DNA of 64,000 bases from Diplosphaera chodatii (lineage: Eukaryota; Chlorophyta; Trebouxiophyceae; Prasiolales; Stichococcaceae), in the NCBI GenBank assembly GCA_032358165.1, contig JAALGY010000053.1, positions 2,604,001-2,668,000 on the forward strand. The letters are read 5' to 3'. Below the pieces are notes generated by a model. It had not been told where the DNA came from, searched no databases, and worked only from the letters and a program-made list of their open reading frames with translations. This document shows positions 62,128 to 64,000 of the stretch, piece after piece (position 1 is the stretch's first letter; every line of letters begins with the position of its first letter). A program made the translations under genes and the position numbers.

Positions 62128-63445
62128 ATGGCGCTCGTGGGGTTCAGCGACGACCTGTGGAGCCCACTCTTCAACAACTGGCCGGCGACAGCTGGGGCGC
62201 TGAGCCAGCGCGGCGAGAACGGCCTCAGCCTGCGCAACATCCCCCTGGACGTGGTTGAGGTGCGTCTCTGAGTCGCTCCGGCGTGCACGTGCTCTACTGC
62301 GACCGTTGTAGCCGGGGTTGCACCACGCAAATGCTGCAGATGGCACCAGCGACCAGCTTTTGCAGCAGCTTTCCAGAGCAGAACTGTGTGTGCAGACGTT
62401 ATTTGCAGTAACGTGTGAGCAGATGAACTTGTTCTTGCTGCACCTTCTTGCCCAGCCGGGCAGCATGGGAAGCTTCTCGAGTCAGCCCTCAGCGCGCATG
62501 CATGCAGCCTGCCACTTGACAGCGAGTGCATGCAGCCCTGCTACCGCAAATGTGCCTTTATGGTATCGCTGCTGTCCTATCAGCGTTCCAATCGCACTAT
62601 TCGGCTGCTATATCCTTGTCGCACACTCTTCGGCAGATCCCCAGCATGCACACGCCATGTAGCAGCCCGAGCTGTGGTGAACCTGCAGCCGCTCCTATAT
62701 ATCCTGCTGCCTGAGGTCCTGCAGCTTGTGCGTGCGTCGTCTCTGTATACAACACCTGACCAACAGTGATTCTCATGTGCCGCAGAAGGACAAGACGTTC
62801 GAGATCAAGGCGGACGTCCCGGGCGTCGACAAGAAGGACATCAAGCTCAACGTAGAGGGCGACGTGCTGTCGCTGTCAGTGCAGAAGACGCAGAACAAGG
62901 AGGTGTGTGCTCGACTGTGATCTAGGCAGAATCATGCTGGAACCTCTGTCTGCTGGCTGCCTGTGCTGGCGGTGCAGTGCCTGCCAGGTTCGCACAGAAA
63001 TTTCTAGAACCAGCGGTGGCCCCGCAGGTGTCAGGGCAGTGTTGTTGCTGTCAAAGTTTGTTCGCTTGCTGCGCTGGCAGCTCCTAGGAAACTCCCAGCC
63101 GCCTGCGGCGTGGCACAGGTGCTGCGGGCTCGCGTGCGCTGCAGGGAACGCAGCACGCAGCAGACACACCACTGCAACGTTTGCAGGCAGAACTCGCGCA
63201 CTATGATGACAGCAGGCCTGATCTCTTCTACTTCCTGTTACCCGCAGGACAAGAAGCAGGATGAGAAGGGCGGCGTGAAGTACCATCGCACGGAGCGCTC
63301 GTCGATGTTCGTGCAGCGGTCGCTTCGGCTGCCGGAGTCCGCCGACCTGTCCAAGATCTCCGCCAAGTACACCGACGGCGTGCTGCAGATGGAGGTGCCG
63401 AAGTCCGAGGAGAAGACACGCACCCACAATGTGCAGATCGAGTGA
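62128..63445 (+). CDS. Small heat-shock protein (HSP20/alpha-crystallin) 3
   Basis: Three exons, 62128-62259, 62786-62902 and 63248-63445, give 148 aa. Exon 1 encodes the N-terminal arm (MALVGFSDDLWSPLFNNWPA to IPLDVVE). Exon 2 encodes KTFEIKADVPGVDKKDIKL and VEGDVLSLSVQ. Exon 3 carries the rest of the alpha-crystallin domain, including RSLRLPESADLSKISAKY and DGVLQMEVPKSEEKTR, and ends VQIE. It has the fewest introns of the three HSP20 genes; the two it has are at positions shared by all three. It is the probable partner of HSP20 gene 2 in co-induced expression from the shared upstream region. Confidence 0.95.
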
Positions 63446-64000
63446 TGGCCCCGCAACCAGTGATGGAACAGCAGCAGATTAGTGGCAGCAGGCGGGTCGA
63501 CGCAGTGTAGCAATAGTGCACCGTTTTGCAATATCCGGAGGTTTCATCTGCAGCAGCCGCATGGCAACTCCGATCATTGCGGCTGCTGCAGCATAGGACT
63601 GCGTTTTCGCAGCCGGCGTCAACTCTGACAGCCCGAATAGTTTAACGGCAGTGTAGCATTGGAACCTGCAATACATGGTAGTGTGGTAGAATGGCTCTTT
63701 GTCACAACTTACAGCACAGTCAACACGCTCTGCTCGGTTTGGTTGCTGTTGTTGTGAGAGGTGTAGCATCAGTGCATCTGTAAACATCTAGTGTAGAACG
63801 AACTACCCAATCAGGGTGACTGGGTAACATGACACGACTGCCCCACCACATCGTTACAGCTGGCAGATGTGCTAACTGAAGCAGGGCGCTCTGCGCAGCG
63901 TGCGAGTGCCATGACTGATGTCCCTCGACTTGGAACACGAAAATTAAACTGTCTTGTATATGTGCACGTTGACTGACAGTACACAATTTCACAGCCCTCT
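63446..64000. other. Gene-free stretch at the window end
   Basis: 3' flank of HSP20 gene 3. No coding exon, RNA gene or repeat was recognised. Confidence 0.5.

Overview
The window is nuclear DNA of a green alga (Chlorophyta). Nearly every gene is cut into many short GC-rich exons by introns that mostly run from GTG-type donors to TGCAG/CGCAG acceptors. Gene content is plant-like: cytosolic-type phosphoglucose isomerase, an x-type chloroplast thioredoxin, small heat-shock proteins, a DAD1-like class 3 lipase, a NEDD8 E1 and plant-type MUS81. I cannot name the species. I see no tRNA or rRNA, no recognisable transposon and no CRISPR array.

Layout. 1-1.4 kb: 3' end of glucose-6-phosphate isomerase (+). 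2.1-3.8 kb: HSP20 gene 1 (-). 4.8-13.0 kb: a 23-exon M16 metallopeptidase of nardilysin/IDE type (+). 13.6-16.5 kb: a secreted Ala/Gly/Ser/Thr-rich protein built from repeat exons (-). 17.1-18.5 kb: thioredoxin x (-) and a small plastid membrane protein (+), divergent. 19.0-22.5 kb: bZIP factor (+). 23.0-26.3 kb: type II membrane glycosyltransferase-like protein (+). 26.6-33.9 kb: MUS81 (-). 34.8-36.1 kb: broken copy of UBA3 (+). 36.9-43 kb: class 3 lipase with an inserted membrane module (-). 45.9-47.1 kb: broken 5' fragment of MUS81 (-). 48.0-51.6 kb: intact UBA3 (+). 52.1-54.6 kb: protein with two kinase-fold repeats (-). 55.0-59.3 kb: F-box/LRR protein (-). 60.1-63.4 kb: HSP20 genes 2 and 3, divergent.

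Main result. The divergent pair MUS81/UBA3 was duplicated and both copies decayed reciprocally. Copy A keeps MUS81 and has a nonsense-mutated, internally deleted UBA3. Copy B keeps UBA3 and has only a frameshifted four-exon stub of MUS81. The lipase gene lies between the copies. Two further genes carry tandem duplications over exons: the MUS81 exon with the nuclease ERK motif (three copies, one dead, one in-frame) and the M16 exon 21/intron boundary (three 105-bp copies). Introns with GC donors recur in several genes.

Exon positions were assigned by hand from splice consensus, reading frame and remembered family alignments; there are no transcript data. Exon sums were checked for frame in the models quoted as complete (genes 1-9, UBA3, kinase-like and HSP20). 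The lipase and F-box models each contain an unresolved stretch.
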